Source of the DNA: Leptolyngbya sp. FACHB-261
GTDB taxonomy: Bacteria > Cyanobacteriota > Cyanobacteriia > FACHB-261
Length of the DNA: 64,000 bases
Assembly: GCF_014696065.1 (NCBI RefSeq)
Contig: NZ_JACJPL010000031.1
Location: 62,001-126,000, forward strand
Direction of reading: 5' to 3'
Under the pieces are notes generated by a model that was given only the letters and a program-made list of their open reading frames with translations, was not told where the DNA came from and did not search any database. Position numbers and translations under genes: made by a program. The number at the start of each line of letters is the position of its first letter. Position 1 is the first letter of the stretch. Below are positions 1 through 8,804 of the stretch, piece by piece.

Positions 1-524
1 AAGGTTCCAGTCACTGGATTGCGCAGATCGTGGGAAACCGCATGCAGCAAAACCCGTAACGCTTCCTCTATGCGCTTACGCTCGTTAATTTCCTGCTGTA
101 GCGAATCATTATTTGCCTGAAGGCATTGCTTCAAGTTTTCAATCGTTATATGTGTGTTAATCCGAGCTAAGACTTCCTCATGTTCAATGGGTTTAGTAAC
201 ATAATCAACAGCGCCTACTTCAAAGCCTTTCACCTTGTCCATAGTTTGAGATAGGGCCGTCATGAAAATGATCGGAATATCTCGGGTTGAATCACTGGCT
301 TTGAGCCGACGGCAAGTCTCAAAACCGTCGATACCCGGCATAATCACATCTAACAGAATGATGTCAGGTTTGACATAACTGATCTGCTCAATAGCGCTCT
401 CGCCGTCTTGAGCCACCAGAATCTTAAAACCAGAATCACTTAAAAAATCGAAAAGCACTCCTAAATTTGTCGAGTTGTCATCGACAATCAGGATAATGCT
501 TTTATCGTCAGCTACGTTGCTCAT
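1..524 (-). CDS. Receiver-histidine kinase hybrid (partial, cut by window edge)
   Basis: The minus strand reads an N-terminal receiver domain of about 120 residues with the acidic pair VDDN, phosphoacceptor Asp in LLDVIMPG, the Thr of FMTA and the Lys of TKP. A short coiled segment follows (NDSLQQEINERKRIEEAL), then an H-box HAVSHDLRNPVTG of a HisKA dimerisation domain at the window edge. It is therefore a receiver-kinase hybrid whose ATPase domain lies outside the window. The ATG at 522-524 overlaps the TGA of the upstream kinase gene (ATGA), so the two are probably translationally coupled and act in one phosphorelay. The signal sensed is unknown. Confidence 0.85.
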   Translation of the reverse strand, partial: MSNVADDKSIILIVDDNSTNLGVLFDFLSDSGFKILVAQDGESAIEQISYVKPDIILLDVIMPGIDGFETCRRLKASDSTRDIPIIFMTALSQTMDKVKGFEVGAVDYVTKPIEHEEVLARINTHITIENLKQCLQANNDSLQQEINERKRIEEALRVLLHAVSHDLRNPVTGT

Positions 525-3316
525 TCTCCAACCGTTGAATATTTCTTGATAAATTCTTGGATTTTCTTGATTTGAAAGCTCTTAGCTAACTGACGTAACT
601 CCGTTGCAAAAGGCGCCAAGCCAGCGTCAAGTTGCTCAAGTTGGTCAACTTGCTCCAGAATGCCCCGAATATCGCCGATCATTGCTAGGCTCAGCAAAGT
701 GGCCGTAGTTTCCGGAGAAGGGGCAACCCATAGTCCAGCCTCAGCCACCGCTTTATCCTGAGACGGCTCCACATCATAGTTCCACTTCAGATTCAAATGG
801 AATTGCAAACGCTCTAGCAGTTCATCTGTGCGGACTGGTTTGGGAATAAAATCATTGCAACCCGCTTCTAAACTGCTCTGCTGGTCGTAGTCAAAGGCAC
901 TGGCAGACGTGGCAATCACAACCACTGTTTTAAAATCATCAGAGCTGCGTAACTGTTTGGTTGCCTCCAATCCGTTCATGCTTGGCATAATCAGATCCAT
1001 CAAAATGACGTCAGGCTTAAACACTGCTGCCTTAGTCAAGCAATCATGGCCGTCACTGGCCTCTTCTACCGCAAAACCCAAAGGTGTGAGAAAGTTAACT
1101 AGAACTGAGCGGTTCTCCCACTTATCATCAACTACCAGAATCTTGCGTTGGGGACCTTGAAATCCGATGATATTTGGCTCACGGTTGGCGGCAGTTGCGG
1201 ACCAATCAGCCACCTCTGGCAACTCTAGTTCTAGCCAAAACAAACTGCCCTGGCCTAAGTTACTCTTGACCTTAAGCTCACCTCCCATCATCTCAACTAA
1301 TTTTTTGCTAATTGGTAGACCTAGCCCCGTTCCCTCCGTTAAATGGCGCTGTTCACCCACCTGCTGGAAAGGTAGAAAGATTTCCGTCAGTTTGTCAGGG
1401 GCGATGCCAATGCCCGTATCTTCAACTTGAAAGCGAAGCTTGCTACCGTGATACCCCACTTTGAAGGCAACTCCCCCCTGATTTGTAAACTTAACAGCGT
1501 TACCAATCAGATTAATTAAAATCTGCCGCAAGCGCTGTTCATCACCCCGCACTGCCATTGGTAAAGGCGACAACACCTCATAGAGAAAACTAATACCTTT
1601 TTGTTCGGCTCGAACCCGGAAAATAGCAGCAATGCCTTGCAAAAATTCGCGAAAAGCAAACTCGCTCAGATGGAGTTCCATTCTCCGGGCTTCGATTTTG
1701 GAGAGGTCCAAAATATCGTTAATCAATACCAACAGGTGCTCCCCACACTGCTGAATAATGCCTAAGCCATCCTGCTGACGAGGCGTTAAGTTTCGCTCCC
1801 GTTTGAGAATTTGGGCGTAACCTAAAATGCCGTTAAGCGGGGTTCTCAGTTCATGGCTCATGTTGGCTAGAAATTCACTCTTGGCTCGATTAGCAGCCTC
1901 CGCAGTTTCCTTCGCTTGTTGCAGGGCCTCTTCGGCCTGCTGGCGCTCCGTAATCTCGACTTGCAGCTGTTGGTTAGACTCCCAGATTACAGCCGTACGA
2001 GCTGCCACTCGGCTCTCCAGCTCCTCATTGCGTTGCTCTAGAGCGACAAAGGATTCACGCAACTGCCCCGCCATGCGGTTGAACGCCCGAGCTAGCACCC
2101 CAAGTTCGTCTTCCCGTCTTAGAGGAACGGCTTGGTCCCAGTGCCCCTCAGACAGCGCCTCCGCCGCCACACTCAAACGCAGGATGGGCTGCACGATCCG
2201 TCGCGCGGTGAAGATGCCGAGTAGGGTTGCCAGGACTAGTGCTCCCAAGCACAGCAGAATCGTGGAGCGGGTATTGGCATTGATTCGCTCCATAAAATCT
2301 GATTCAGGCACGACTACAACGATCAGCCAGTCAATGCCCCGGCTATCTCGCAAGGGCGTCACCTGAAGAAACTGTTGCTCGTTGCCCAGCTTGAAGGTTA
2401 GCTGTTGGCTGTCCTTGATACGCTCCAGATTGCCGAAATACTGAGTCAGGTAGCGAGCCGTGTTCTGCACTAACGGGTTGCCACTGTCGGTCGCGGCCAA
2501 GCGCTTGGTCACCCCATTCTCAACGAGGGAGGGCTGCTCCAGAGTCGAGCTGGCGACCAGCAGACCTGAGCGTTCCACGATAAAGGTTTGTCCCGAGCGC
2601 CCAATCCGCAGGTTGTGCAGAAATTCGTTGATCTGTGACAGCACCAAGTCGGTGATCACAACTCCAAGCAATTTTCCCTGGCGGTCATAGACCGGTTGAC
2701 CTGCGGTAATCGTTAATCTAGGCTCTGCAAATACCGGGTAAACCGGGCTCCACGTCGGCTGACCTGCTTTCACTGCTGCTGTGTACCAGGGCCGAACCCG
2801 TGGGTCGTAGTTGCGATTGATCTGTACGATTCGGGTGCGATTACCCTGCCGGTCGGTGGCATAGTTATAGCCATCCCCGCGCGTAGACGCATCGGTCACA
2901 ACGACTCGCAAATCCCCCTGGGCGGCGCGTTCGATGCCAATGTATTCGCCCTGCTGGTTGCCCAGAGAGATGTAACTGACCGAGTCAAAGAGTTGAATCT
3001 GCTGCCAGAAGTGCTGCTGTAAGCCCCGGATGTCCCGTATATTCAGCTGTCCCAGCCGGATGGTATTGGCATTGAGTTGATTGATCGTGTGGGGTGTGCT
3101 CAGATAGGTTTGGAGCCGGTCCTGAATTCGGGCCGTCACTTCATGCCGTAACTGAGCCGCGACATCACTCACCGCCTGCTGCCCGTTGCGCAGCGAGAGC
3201 CAACCGGTCAGACCTACCGCAGCAAAAGTTTGAAGGACAAAAGGTACCACCAGGACGAACCGGATTGGCATCTTCCGGGAATCCTTCGCAACCCGCAGCA
3301 GAGAGTTCAACACCAT
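521..3316 (-). CDS. Transmembrane hybrid sensor histidine kinase (dCACHE-HAMP-HisKA-HATPase-REC)
   Basis: This is a membrane sensor kinase of about 931 aa from the ATG at 3316. The frame stays open to an ATG at 3370 (949 aa), but the first hydrophobic helix starts close to the 3316 site. Order: TM helix; periplasmic double-CACHE-type ligand domain (motif RPWYTAAV); second TM (LLCLGALVLATLLGIF); HAMP; coiled coil; HisKA H-box MSHELRTPLNG (near residue 505 of the long form); HATPase with N-box LINLIGNAVKF and G-boxes DTGIGI and GTGLGL; C-terminal receiver with phosphoacceptor Asp in LMDLIMPS. CACHE domains usually bind small metabolites; the ligand here is unknown. The stop overlaps the start of the next receiver-kinase gene. 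Neither start has a strong Shine-Dalgarno. Confidence 0.9.
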   Translation of the reverse strand: MVLNSLLRVAKDSRKMPIRFVLVVPFVLQTFAAVGLTGWLSLRNGQQAVSDVAAQLRHEVTARIQDRLQTYLSTPHTINQLNANTIRLGQLNIRDIRGLQQHFWQQIQLFDSVSYISLGNQQGEYIGIERAAQGDLRVVVTDASTRGDGYNYATDRQGNRTRIVQINRNYDPRVRPWYTAAVKAGQPTWSPVYPVFAEPRLTITAGQPVYDRQGKLLGVVITDLVLSQINEFLHNLRIGRSGQTFIVERSGLLVASSTLEQPSLVENGVTKRLAATDSGNPLVQNTARYLTQYFGNLERIKDSQQLTFKLGNEQQFLQVTPLRDSRGIDWLIVVVVPESDFMERINANTRSTILLCLGALVLATLLGIFTARRIVQPILRLSVAAEALSEGHWDQAVPLRREDELGVLARAFNRMAGQLRESFVALEQRNEELESRVAARTAVIWESNQQLQVEITERQQAEEALQQAKETAEAANRAKSEFLANMSHELRTPLNGILGYAQILKRERNLTPRQQDGLGIIQQCGEHLLVLINDILDLSKIEARRMELHLSEFAFREFLQGIAAIFRVRAEQKGISFLYEVLSPLPMAVRGDEQRLRQILINLIGNAVKFTNQGGVAFKVGYHGSKLRFQVEDTGIGIAPDKLTEIFLPFQQVGEQRHLTEGTGLGLPISKKLVEMMGGELKVKSNLGQGSLFWLELELPEVADWSATAANREPNIIGFQGPQRKILVVDDKWENRSVLVNFLTPLGFAVEEASDGHDCLTKAAVFKPDVILMDLIMPSMNGLEATKQLRSSDDFKTVVVIATSASAFDYDQQSSLEAGCNDFIPKPVRTDELLERLQFHLNLKWNYDVEPSQDKAVAEAGLWVAPSPETTATLLSLAMIGDIRGILEQVDQLEQLDAGLAPFATELRQLAKSFQIKKIQEFIKKYSTVGE

Positions 3317-3487
3317 AACAGGAGGCCAGTTCGTAGCGCAGCAAACGTCAGAAGCCGAGCAAACGGACATTGCTGCCTGCTCAACCTGGTGACTCGAGGC
3401 TAGAGGCAGTTGCTCCTAGCCTGCGAGTGTGCCCGTGGTTATATCTTGGCCTACAGACTGCAATCCTGTTGCAAGATTGGCACTGCT

Positions 3488-3793
3488 CTAGGTAATGAAC
3501 TGAACCAAGCGCACTGTGCCCGCAGGTTGAGCTGTGCCTGCAGGCTGAGCTTGGTATTCAAGCACCGCTTTTTCAATTCTGTCTAGTTGTGACATTGCAG
3601 CTGTGCAGTGCATCCCGTACTTCGCAAAAACACGCTGATCAGCAATTTTCAGTGAGGTTCGACTGCGTTCTAAAAAATCATCAAGGCTGTAATTCTTACC
3701 TTCTTCAAAATAGTCTTTGACAATCAAAGAAGGCGAGTAACAATTTTCCTGACGACCGTCGGGCCATTCCACGCGAAAGTGAATCTCGGGCAT
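3488..3793 (-). CDS. MSMEG_0570-family small protein of the Nit1C cluster
   Basis: A soluble protein of 101 aa starting MPEIHFRVEWPDG. I recognise it as the MSMEG_0570 family (called a nitrogen-starvation response family), which normally travels with nitrilase, radical SAM and flavoenzyme genes. Biochemical function is unknown. The start at 3793 is fixed by a consensus AGGAGG just upstream, located over the end of the glycosyltransferase gene; a longer frame to 3862 has no such site. Only one base separates it from that gene, so it is the last gene of a three-gene operon (5972 to 3488). Confidence 0.8.
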   Translation of the reverse strand: MPEIHFRVEWPDGRQENCYSPSLIVKDYFEEGKNYSLDDFLERSRTSLKIADQRVFAKYGMHCTAAMSQLDRIEKAVLEYQAQPAGTAQPAGTVRLVQFIT

Positions 3794-3794
3794 A

Positions 3795-4982
3795 TTACCT
3801 CCTAACTGGAACTGGTTCTTGATCTGCCTGGGACTGCAAAAACTGGTGATAGACTTCAGCATGCGCTAAGGCCGAACGTGCCCAGCTATAGTCAGCGCTA
3901 CGTCGCAACCCTGCCTCACTAAGCTTTTGGGCAATTAGAGGATTAGGCAGCTTAGCCATCTCTGTTGCCAGTGCCTGCGGATCGTTAGGATCAACCAATA
4001 ACGCCTCCTGAGCAGTCAAGAACTCTGTGAACGGAGGTTGATCAGCAACCAGCACTGGCAGGCCACTGGCCATTGCTTCTAGCACAACTAAGCCCCAGCC
4101 TTCTTTTAAGGAGGGAAACACAAACGCGTCCGCCGAGCGATACAAAGCAGGCAGATCTGCATCAGTAATTACCCCGGGTAGAATCAGCGACTTGCCAATT
4201 TGTAAATTTGTCTGTTGCGCCACTGCAAAAAACTCTTGGCGATAAGCTTCGTAATCAAATAGAGTTGCGCCTCCCGCAATAACTAGCTGTGCTTGCGGAT
4301 ACTGTTGTCGCAGCTGGATAAAGGCATGCAGCAGAGTTAGAGAGTTTTTGCGTGGCTCAATACCGCCGACTGTGAGATAGATGGGCCAGCCACTTAATCC
4401 TAACCGAGTCTTCAATTCGCTTTCAAGGCCATCTGAGTGAGGCGAGAAGCGTTGATTGTCCACAGCATTGAATACTCTAGAGGCAGCAATCCCGTAACCC
4501 TCTTGTAGAGCAACCTGCCAATGCAAGCTTACACATAAACACCGATCAGCACGGCGAATAGATTGATCTTGGCAACGCTGTAGATAGGGACTATTAAAGT
4601 CTTCAATGTGATGAACGGTGCGCAAAAAATGAGGAATGCTTCCTTTCTCTTTCAAACTTAGAAGCGCATTAGCACTGATGCAATCCTGGGCGTGGTAACA
4701 ATCGTAAGTTGTGTTTATGTTAGCCAAAAAATCTACAAACTCTTGAATGCGCTGTTGAATTAAAGCATCAATGTTACCAGTTACGGGTTGAGCTGGGATG
4801 GTTTGATGAGGGCAACGCAGGCTTCGATAGAAACCACTACCGTCCTTATCGAGTGCATACACGCATACGTGGTGGCCCAAATCCTGAAGGGCTTCTGCGA
4901 GTTCCAGCGTATGAACCACACTGCCTCTAGGTTTAGTTGCATAGGTTAATAAGGCAATACGAAGTGGCGACAATGGTGTCAT
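3795..4982 (-). CDS. MSMEG_0565-family GT4 glycosyltransferase
   Basis: A 395-aa GT-B fold glycosyltransferase. The N-terminal donor-family signature is PRGSVVHTLELAEAL. The C-terminal half has the GT4 signature EGWGLVVLEAMASGLPVLVAD, with the conserved Glu that contacts the nucleotide sugar. Sequence and neighbours match the MSMEG_0565 family found in Nit1C gene clusters of cyanobacteria and actinobacteria. Its acceptor is unknown. It lies between the AIR-synthase-like gene (27-bp gap) and the MSMEG_0570 gene (1-bp gap). An ordinary GT4 would be the fallback call if the context were ignored. Confidence 0.82.
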   Translation of the reverse strand: MTPLSPLRIALLTYATKPRGSVVHTLELAEALQDLGHHVCVYALDKDGSGFYRSLRCPHQTIPAQPVTGNIDALIQQRIQEFVDFLANINTTYDCYHAQDCISANALLSLKEKGSIPHFLRTVHHIEDFNSPYLQRCQDQSIRRADRCLCVSLHWQVALQEGYGIAASRVFNAVDNQRFSPHSDGLESELKTRLGLSGWPIYLTVGGIEPRKNSLTLLHAFIQLRQQYPQAQLVIAGGATLFDYEAYRQEFFAVAQQTNLQIGKSLILPGVITDADLPALYRSADAFVFPSLKEGWGLVVLEAMASGLPVLVADQPPFTEFLTAQEALLVDPNDPQALATEMAKLPNPLIAQKLSEAGLRRSADYSWARSALAHAEVYHQFLQSQADQEPVPVRR

Positions 4983-5009
4983 TAGCGTAACCAGCTAGAT
5001 TATCTTCAG

Positions 5010-5972
5010 TTATTTGGGTGAGAAACCCATAAAGGGAACTTGGGCCAGATCCCAAAAAGTCATTTGTTCATCACCAGTTTGCAACACCAATTGCTGAGCC
5101 ATTTGGACTTGACCAATCGGCTCACACACCAGATCACGCTGTCGAAACTGCTCTTGAATGCGAGTCACCTGCTCAGGCCGAGCACTCAACAAGAAACCAT
5201 AGCTAGGAAAGCAGAGTAACCAGCGTTCTAGAGGCAGAGAGGCGGGCTTAGGCACCTGATCTAGATTCAAAACCGCTCCACAGCCAGAAGTTTCTAGCAA
5301 CATCAGCAGCGTGCCTAGAATGCCACCCATGCTAATGTCTTTGCCCGCATCGCACCAACCTGCTTCAGCAATCAGAGGCAATAGTTCTAAATCGGCTCGT
5401 AATCGGGCTGGTTCAACACCACGGCTGGCATTCCAAAAGGGGTGCTGGGGATGTGATTGTCCGCGCAGATCGACCGCAGCTAGCAAGGTATCTCCAGGCT
5501 GAGCATTGAAGCTAGTCAGCAGGCGAGAGGCTCGTCCCAAAATCGCAACGGCTAGAGCTTCATAGGGGCTGTGGAGGTTAGTATGCCCGCCCACAATTGG
5601 CACGCCATAAGTCTGAGCCGCAGCGATCATTCCCTTCAGAACGAGCTCAGCCGCGCTAGTGCTCTTGCTCCAAAGCGTATCGACAACGGCTAGGGGACGG
5701 CCACCCATGGCGTAGATGTCACTGACATTGACCTGAACCGAACACCAGCCGGCAAACCAAGGCTCTGTTTCTACCAGTAAAGGCCACATTCCTTCGGCAG
5801 CTAAAAGCAAATAGCCATCACCTTCAGGAATGGCAGCACAATCATCACCCAGCAAAATCTTGGCTTCGGTCTGGGGCACCATCTGTGCGAGACAATGCTC
5901 TACCTTCTGAATATCTTGCTTCTGTAAAAGCCCTAAGGCCCCCCGCCAATAATTAGCTAGTTCAAGCAGCAT
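5010..5972 (-). CDS. sll0787-family AIR synthase-like protein
   Basis: A 320-aa protein of the PurM/HypE/ThiL/SelD ATP-binding superfamily. The N-terminal half has the acidic GDDCAAIPEGDGYLLLAAEG segment, followed by NVSDIYAMGGRPLAVVD and GGHTNLHSP, typical of the ATP/metal binding half of AIR synthases. The C-terminal domain has DISMGGILGTLLMLLE. It resembles the sll0787 family, which co-occurs with nitrilase Nit1 (Synechocystis sll0784 cluster). The substrate is not known. It is the first gene of the short operon; upstream is 298 bp shared with the divergent PEP-CTERM gene. Confidence 0.8.
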   Translation of the reverse strand: MLLELANYWRGALGLLQKQDIQKVEHCLAQMVPQTEAKILLGDDCAAIPEGDGYLLLAAEGMWPLLVETEPWFAGWCSVQVNVSDIYAMGGRPLAVVDTLWSKSTSAAELVLKGMIAAAQTYGVPIVGGHTNLHSPYEALAVAILGRASRLLTSFNAQPGDTLLAAVDLRGQSHPQHPFWNASRGVEPARLRADLELLPLIAEAGWCDAGKDISMGGILGTLLMLLETSGCGAVLNLDQVPKPASLPLERWLLCFPSYGFLLSARPEQVTRIQEQFRQRDLVCEPIGQVQMAQQLVLQTGDEQMTFWDLAQVPFMGFSPK

Positions 5973-6270
5973 TAAAACCGACCTAAATCGCGAGCTTCCT
6001 TAAGGAATAGCCCATTGTTATCTCCCTATCTATCCACGGCAAGCCCCCTAAAAGCAAGGCTTGTCAAGCCAAACCGACCACTAATAACAGCTTCGAAAAC
6101 CTAGATCACTACCCACCCTTGTCTGAGCTGTGGGCAGATCAGAATCTATTGGCTTCCACTCTTCACGAAATCTTTACGTGTAGACTCCGGACTTTAGTGT
6201 GTACGGGGACAGTTTTCCCGCAAACTCTTGCTGAAAATGACGCTGTCCTCCGAGAAAATACTGACTTCTT

Positions 6271-7383
6271 ATGCGCAATTCACTACTTCTGCTGCGAGCT
6301 ACCCTCTTACTCGGCACCCTAGCAGCATTCAATCTAGAGGGACCCAAAGCGGAGGCAGCGCTTCTAATCGGTAACACCCGTGGTAACAACGTGGTGACTT
6401 TCAGCGAGCGCACCGGCCAGTTTCTGGGTGACTTTATTGCCCCTGGCAGTGGTGGCTTGGTTGATCCAGATGACCTAACCTTTGGTCCTGACGGCAACCT
6501 GTACGTGAGCAGTGGCAAAACAGCTGCTTCATCGGCAATCCTGCGTTTTAATGCCAAGACAGGCCAATTTATTGATGTGTTTGCCTCAGGTGGCGGCTTG
6601 TTTCGTCCCTACGGCTCTGCTTTTGGTCCCGATGGCAACCTGTATGTCAGTAGCTTTCTTTCCGATCAAATTTTGCGCTATGACGGCACCACTGGCGCTT
6701 TTCTAGATGTCTTTGCGGCGGGCAATGGGCTGGCTGGTGGCCTCAACGGTCCTAACGATTTGCTGTTTGGTTCAGATGGTAGCCTCTACGTCACGACTCA
6801 AGGCAGCATTGCTGTTAATGGAACTGCAACCTTTCCTGGCTTGCCCAGTCAAGTTTTGCGCTTTGATATCGCCACGAAGAACTCGACTGTCTTTATTGAA
6901 CAACCGTCACCGTCACCCGATAGTTTCGGGTTTGTCAGCTTTTTAGGTTTGGCCTTCGGTCCACGGGGCGACTTGTTTGTGAGCGACTTTGCCAACGACA
7001 TTCGCCGCTACGATTTATCGACCGCCAGTCTGGTAGATACCTTATCGACCAATTACACCAATACGATTCCCAGCAGCAATTTCGTAGGCAATTTAACCTT
7101 CGGTGCCAGCAATCTTCTCTACACCGTAGGCTTTGACAACTCACCAACTGGAGGGGAATTGGGGGCTATTTTGCGCTACGACAGCACAACAGGGGCACCT
7201 CTGCCGTCCTTGGGCAATGCTGGGCCGATTTTTGTGCCCACCAACGATAAACTGTTGCGTCCAATTGGCATTGCCTATCTACCAACCTCTGTCCCAGAAC
7301 CAGCCTCAATATTGGGCTTTCTGGTTCTGGGCGCTTTGGGCTTGTTTGCTGAACTCAAGCGCGAACGCAAACCAGCCGAGTAA
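6271..7383 (+). CDS. Secreted NHL/beta-propeller protein with PEP-CTERM sorting signal
   Basis: A 370-aa exported protein. An N-terminal signal peptide (LLLLRATLLLGTLAAF, then AEAA) is followed by repeating blades of the form FGPDGNLYVSS...ILRYD (about six), the pattern of NHL or SMP-30-like six-bladed propellers. The C-terminus is a PEP-CTERM signal: VPEPAS, hydrophobic helix ILGFLVLGALGLFAEL, then a basic tail KRERK. In exosortase systems this tail is cleaved during sorting to the surface. No exosortase is in the window. The adjacent polysaccharide locus fits the known link between PEP-CTERM proteins and exopolysaccharide. The start has no clear Shine-Dalgarno. Confidence 0.88.
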   Translation: MRNSLLLLRATLLLGTLAAFNLEGPKAEAALLIGNTRGNNVVTFSERTGQFLGDFIAPGSGGLVDPDDLTFGPDGNLYVSSGKTAASSAILRFNAKTGQFIDVFASGGGLFRPYGSAFGPDGNLYVSSFLSDQILRYDGTTGAFLDVFAAGNGLAGGLNGPNDLLFGSDGSLYVTTQGSIAVNGTATFPGLPSQVLRFDIATKNSTVFIEQPSPSPDSFGFVSFLGLAFGPRGDLFVSDFANDIRRYDLSTASLVDTLSTNYTNTIPSSNFVGNLTFGASNLLYTVGFDNSPTGGELGAILRYDSTTGAPLPSLGNAGPIFVPTNDKLLRPIGIAYLPTSVPEPASILGFLVLGALGLFAELKRERKPAE

Positions 7384-7427
7384 ACGGCAATGACTTTAAA
7401 CACTTGCGATTAACTAGCAAGCAAAAA

Positions 7428-7456
7428 TTGGGGGCTTGGCATTGCCAAGCCCCCAA
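7428..7456. terminator. Bidirectional hairpin terminator
   Basis: A perfect 13-bp stem (TTGGGGGCTTGGC with its complement) and a 3-nt loop sits between the convergent PEP-CTERM gene and the last glycosyltransferase gene of the glycan locus. A-rich sequence before it gives a T run on the minus strand. Confidence 0.85.
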
Positions 7457-7473
7457 CTTACAGATAGGAAAAT

Positions 7474-8496
7474 CTAGTCGCTTTCGTTAGACTCTGCCAC
7501 ACCTGACTCCACAACCTCGCGAACTCGGTAGATAGGACGGCCTTGAGATTCGTGATAGGTGCGGATGGAGAGTTCTGCCAGCAGACCAAAGCTGAAGAGC
7601 TGTACCCCAGCCAGGATCAGGACACCGGTGAGAATGAGCAAAGGGCGGTCGCCAATGCTCTGCCCCAGGCCAAATTTTAAGAAGGTCAAGTAAAGGCCCA
7701 GCACTGTACCTAGCGCCGTTGAAGCCAGCCCGAACAACCCAAAAACGTGCATGGGACGGGTAAGGAACGTCTTCATGAAGTAGATGGTCAGCAGATCCAT
7801 CAACACGCGGAAGGTCCGTCCCAAACCGTACTTGCTGTGGCCAAAGCGACGAGCATGGTGGAGCACTGGCAGCTCAGCAATTCTAGCCCCTTCAATAAAA
7901 GCCAAGGCTGGCAAGAAGCGGTGCAGCTCACCGTAAAGGTTCATGTCTGCCACTAACTCAGATCGATAAGCCTTGAGTGAGCAGCCGTAGTCGTGCAGCT
8001 GAACCCCAGTGACTCGCCCGATCACCCAGTTAGCAATTTTAGAGGGCAACAGGCGAGTCAAGGCCGCGTCCTGACGCTCCTTGCGCCAGCCACTCACTAG
8101 GTCGTAGCCTTCATCGAGCTTTGCCAGCAGCCGGGGAATATCAACCGGGTCATTCTGCAGGTCGCCATCTAGAGTGATGATGACGCGTCCCTTGGCGTAG
8201 CGGAAACCAGCTGCCATTGCTGCCGTCTGACCATAATTACGGCGTAGCAGTACAGCCCGTAAGTCAGAGCGGCTTTGCGCCATATCCTTCAGCAACTCGA
8301 CTGAACCATCCCGCGATCCATCGTCCACGCAGATAATTTCGTAGCGGTACTGTCCTACCAGGGTGTTAGCAATTGTGTTGACTAGATGGGGCAAGCTCTC
8401 AACTTCGTTGTAAATGGGCACAACAATTGAGAGTTCTAGCTCAGGATTGGAGGATTGTAAGGTCCCAGGTAGGCCAGAGGATAGCAGGGTGTTCAT
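7474..8496 (-). CDS. GtrB/ArnC-type GT2 glycosyltransferase with two C-terminal TM helices
   Basis: About 340 aa. The N-terminal GT-A domain (LSIVVPIYNEVESL) carries DDGSRDGS and the catalytic DGDLQNDP motif typical of polyprenyl-phosphate glycosyltransferases of the GtrB/ArnC/DPM1 group. Two hydrophobic helices near the end (VFGLFGLASTALGTVLGLYL and LLILTGVLILAGVQLFSFGL) anchor it in the membrane. Such enzymes move a sugar from a nucleotide onto undecaprenyl or dolichyl phosphate, to be used later by GT-C enzymes such as the GT39 upstream. ATG 8496 is taken; an in-frame TTG at 8508 is possible. It is the last gene of the glycan locus. Confidence 0.85.
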   Translation of the reverse strand: MNTLLSSGLPGTLQSSNPELELSIVVPIYNEVESLPHLVNTIANTLVGQYRYEIICVDDGSRDGSVELLKDMAQSRSDLRAVLLRRNYGQTAAMAAGFRYAKGRVIITLDGDLQNDPVDIPRLLAKLDEGYDLVSGWRKERQDAALTRLLPSKIANWVIGRVTGVQLHDYGCSLKAYRSELVADMNLYGELHRFLPALAFIEGARIAELPVLHHARRFGHSKYGLGRTFRVLMDLLTIYFMKTFLTRPMHVFGLFGLASTALGTVLGLYLTFLKFGLGQSIGDRPLLILTGVLILAGVQLFSFGLLAELSIRTYHESQGRPIYRVREVVESGVAESNESD

Positions 8497-8804
8497 CGCG
8501 TTTTGCAATCAGGTTGAATGGGCACGAGCTGTTTAAGCTGACCTTTGGGCCAGAGAGAGTCCGCCATTCTCGGCAAATGGGTAAACCAAAAGCAGGGCGG
8601 TAAAGTGACAATCGGAAACCGCGCAGCTAAGAAGGATGTAAATACACCGGATCCACTATTTGCCAACAGTACATTTATAGAAGCTTAAGTCTGCTTCGTC
8701 TGTGTAAAATCTGTGAATCCGGCGCGGTAACCAATAAAGTTTTGTCTCCGTGATGTCAATGCCGAGTTGGCCGCTTGTACAAGGGCAACTTAGGCAACGA
8801 CAAC
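8497..8804. other. Intergenic 308 bp inside the glycan locus
   Basis: No convincing gene. An open minus-strand frame (8656-8850) is Cys/Arg-rich, partly overlaps the end of the epimerase gene and lacks features of a real protein. A short direct repeat, CTTAGGCAACGAC and CTCAGGCAACGAC, lies at the epimerase end. The gap could separate two transcription units. Confidence 0.5.

Noticed and set aside
1827-2366. 179-codon plus-strand open frame
   Set aside because: Lies wholly inside the sensor kinase gene on the other strand; Ser/Arg/Cys-rich composition typical of an antisense shadow.
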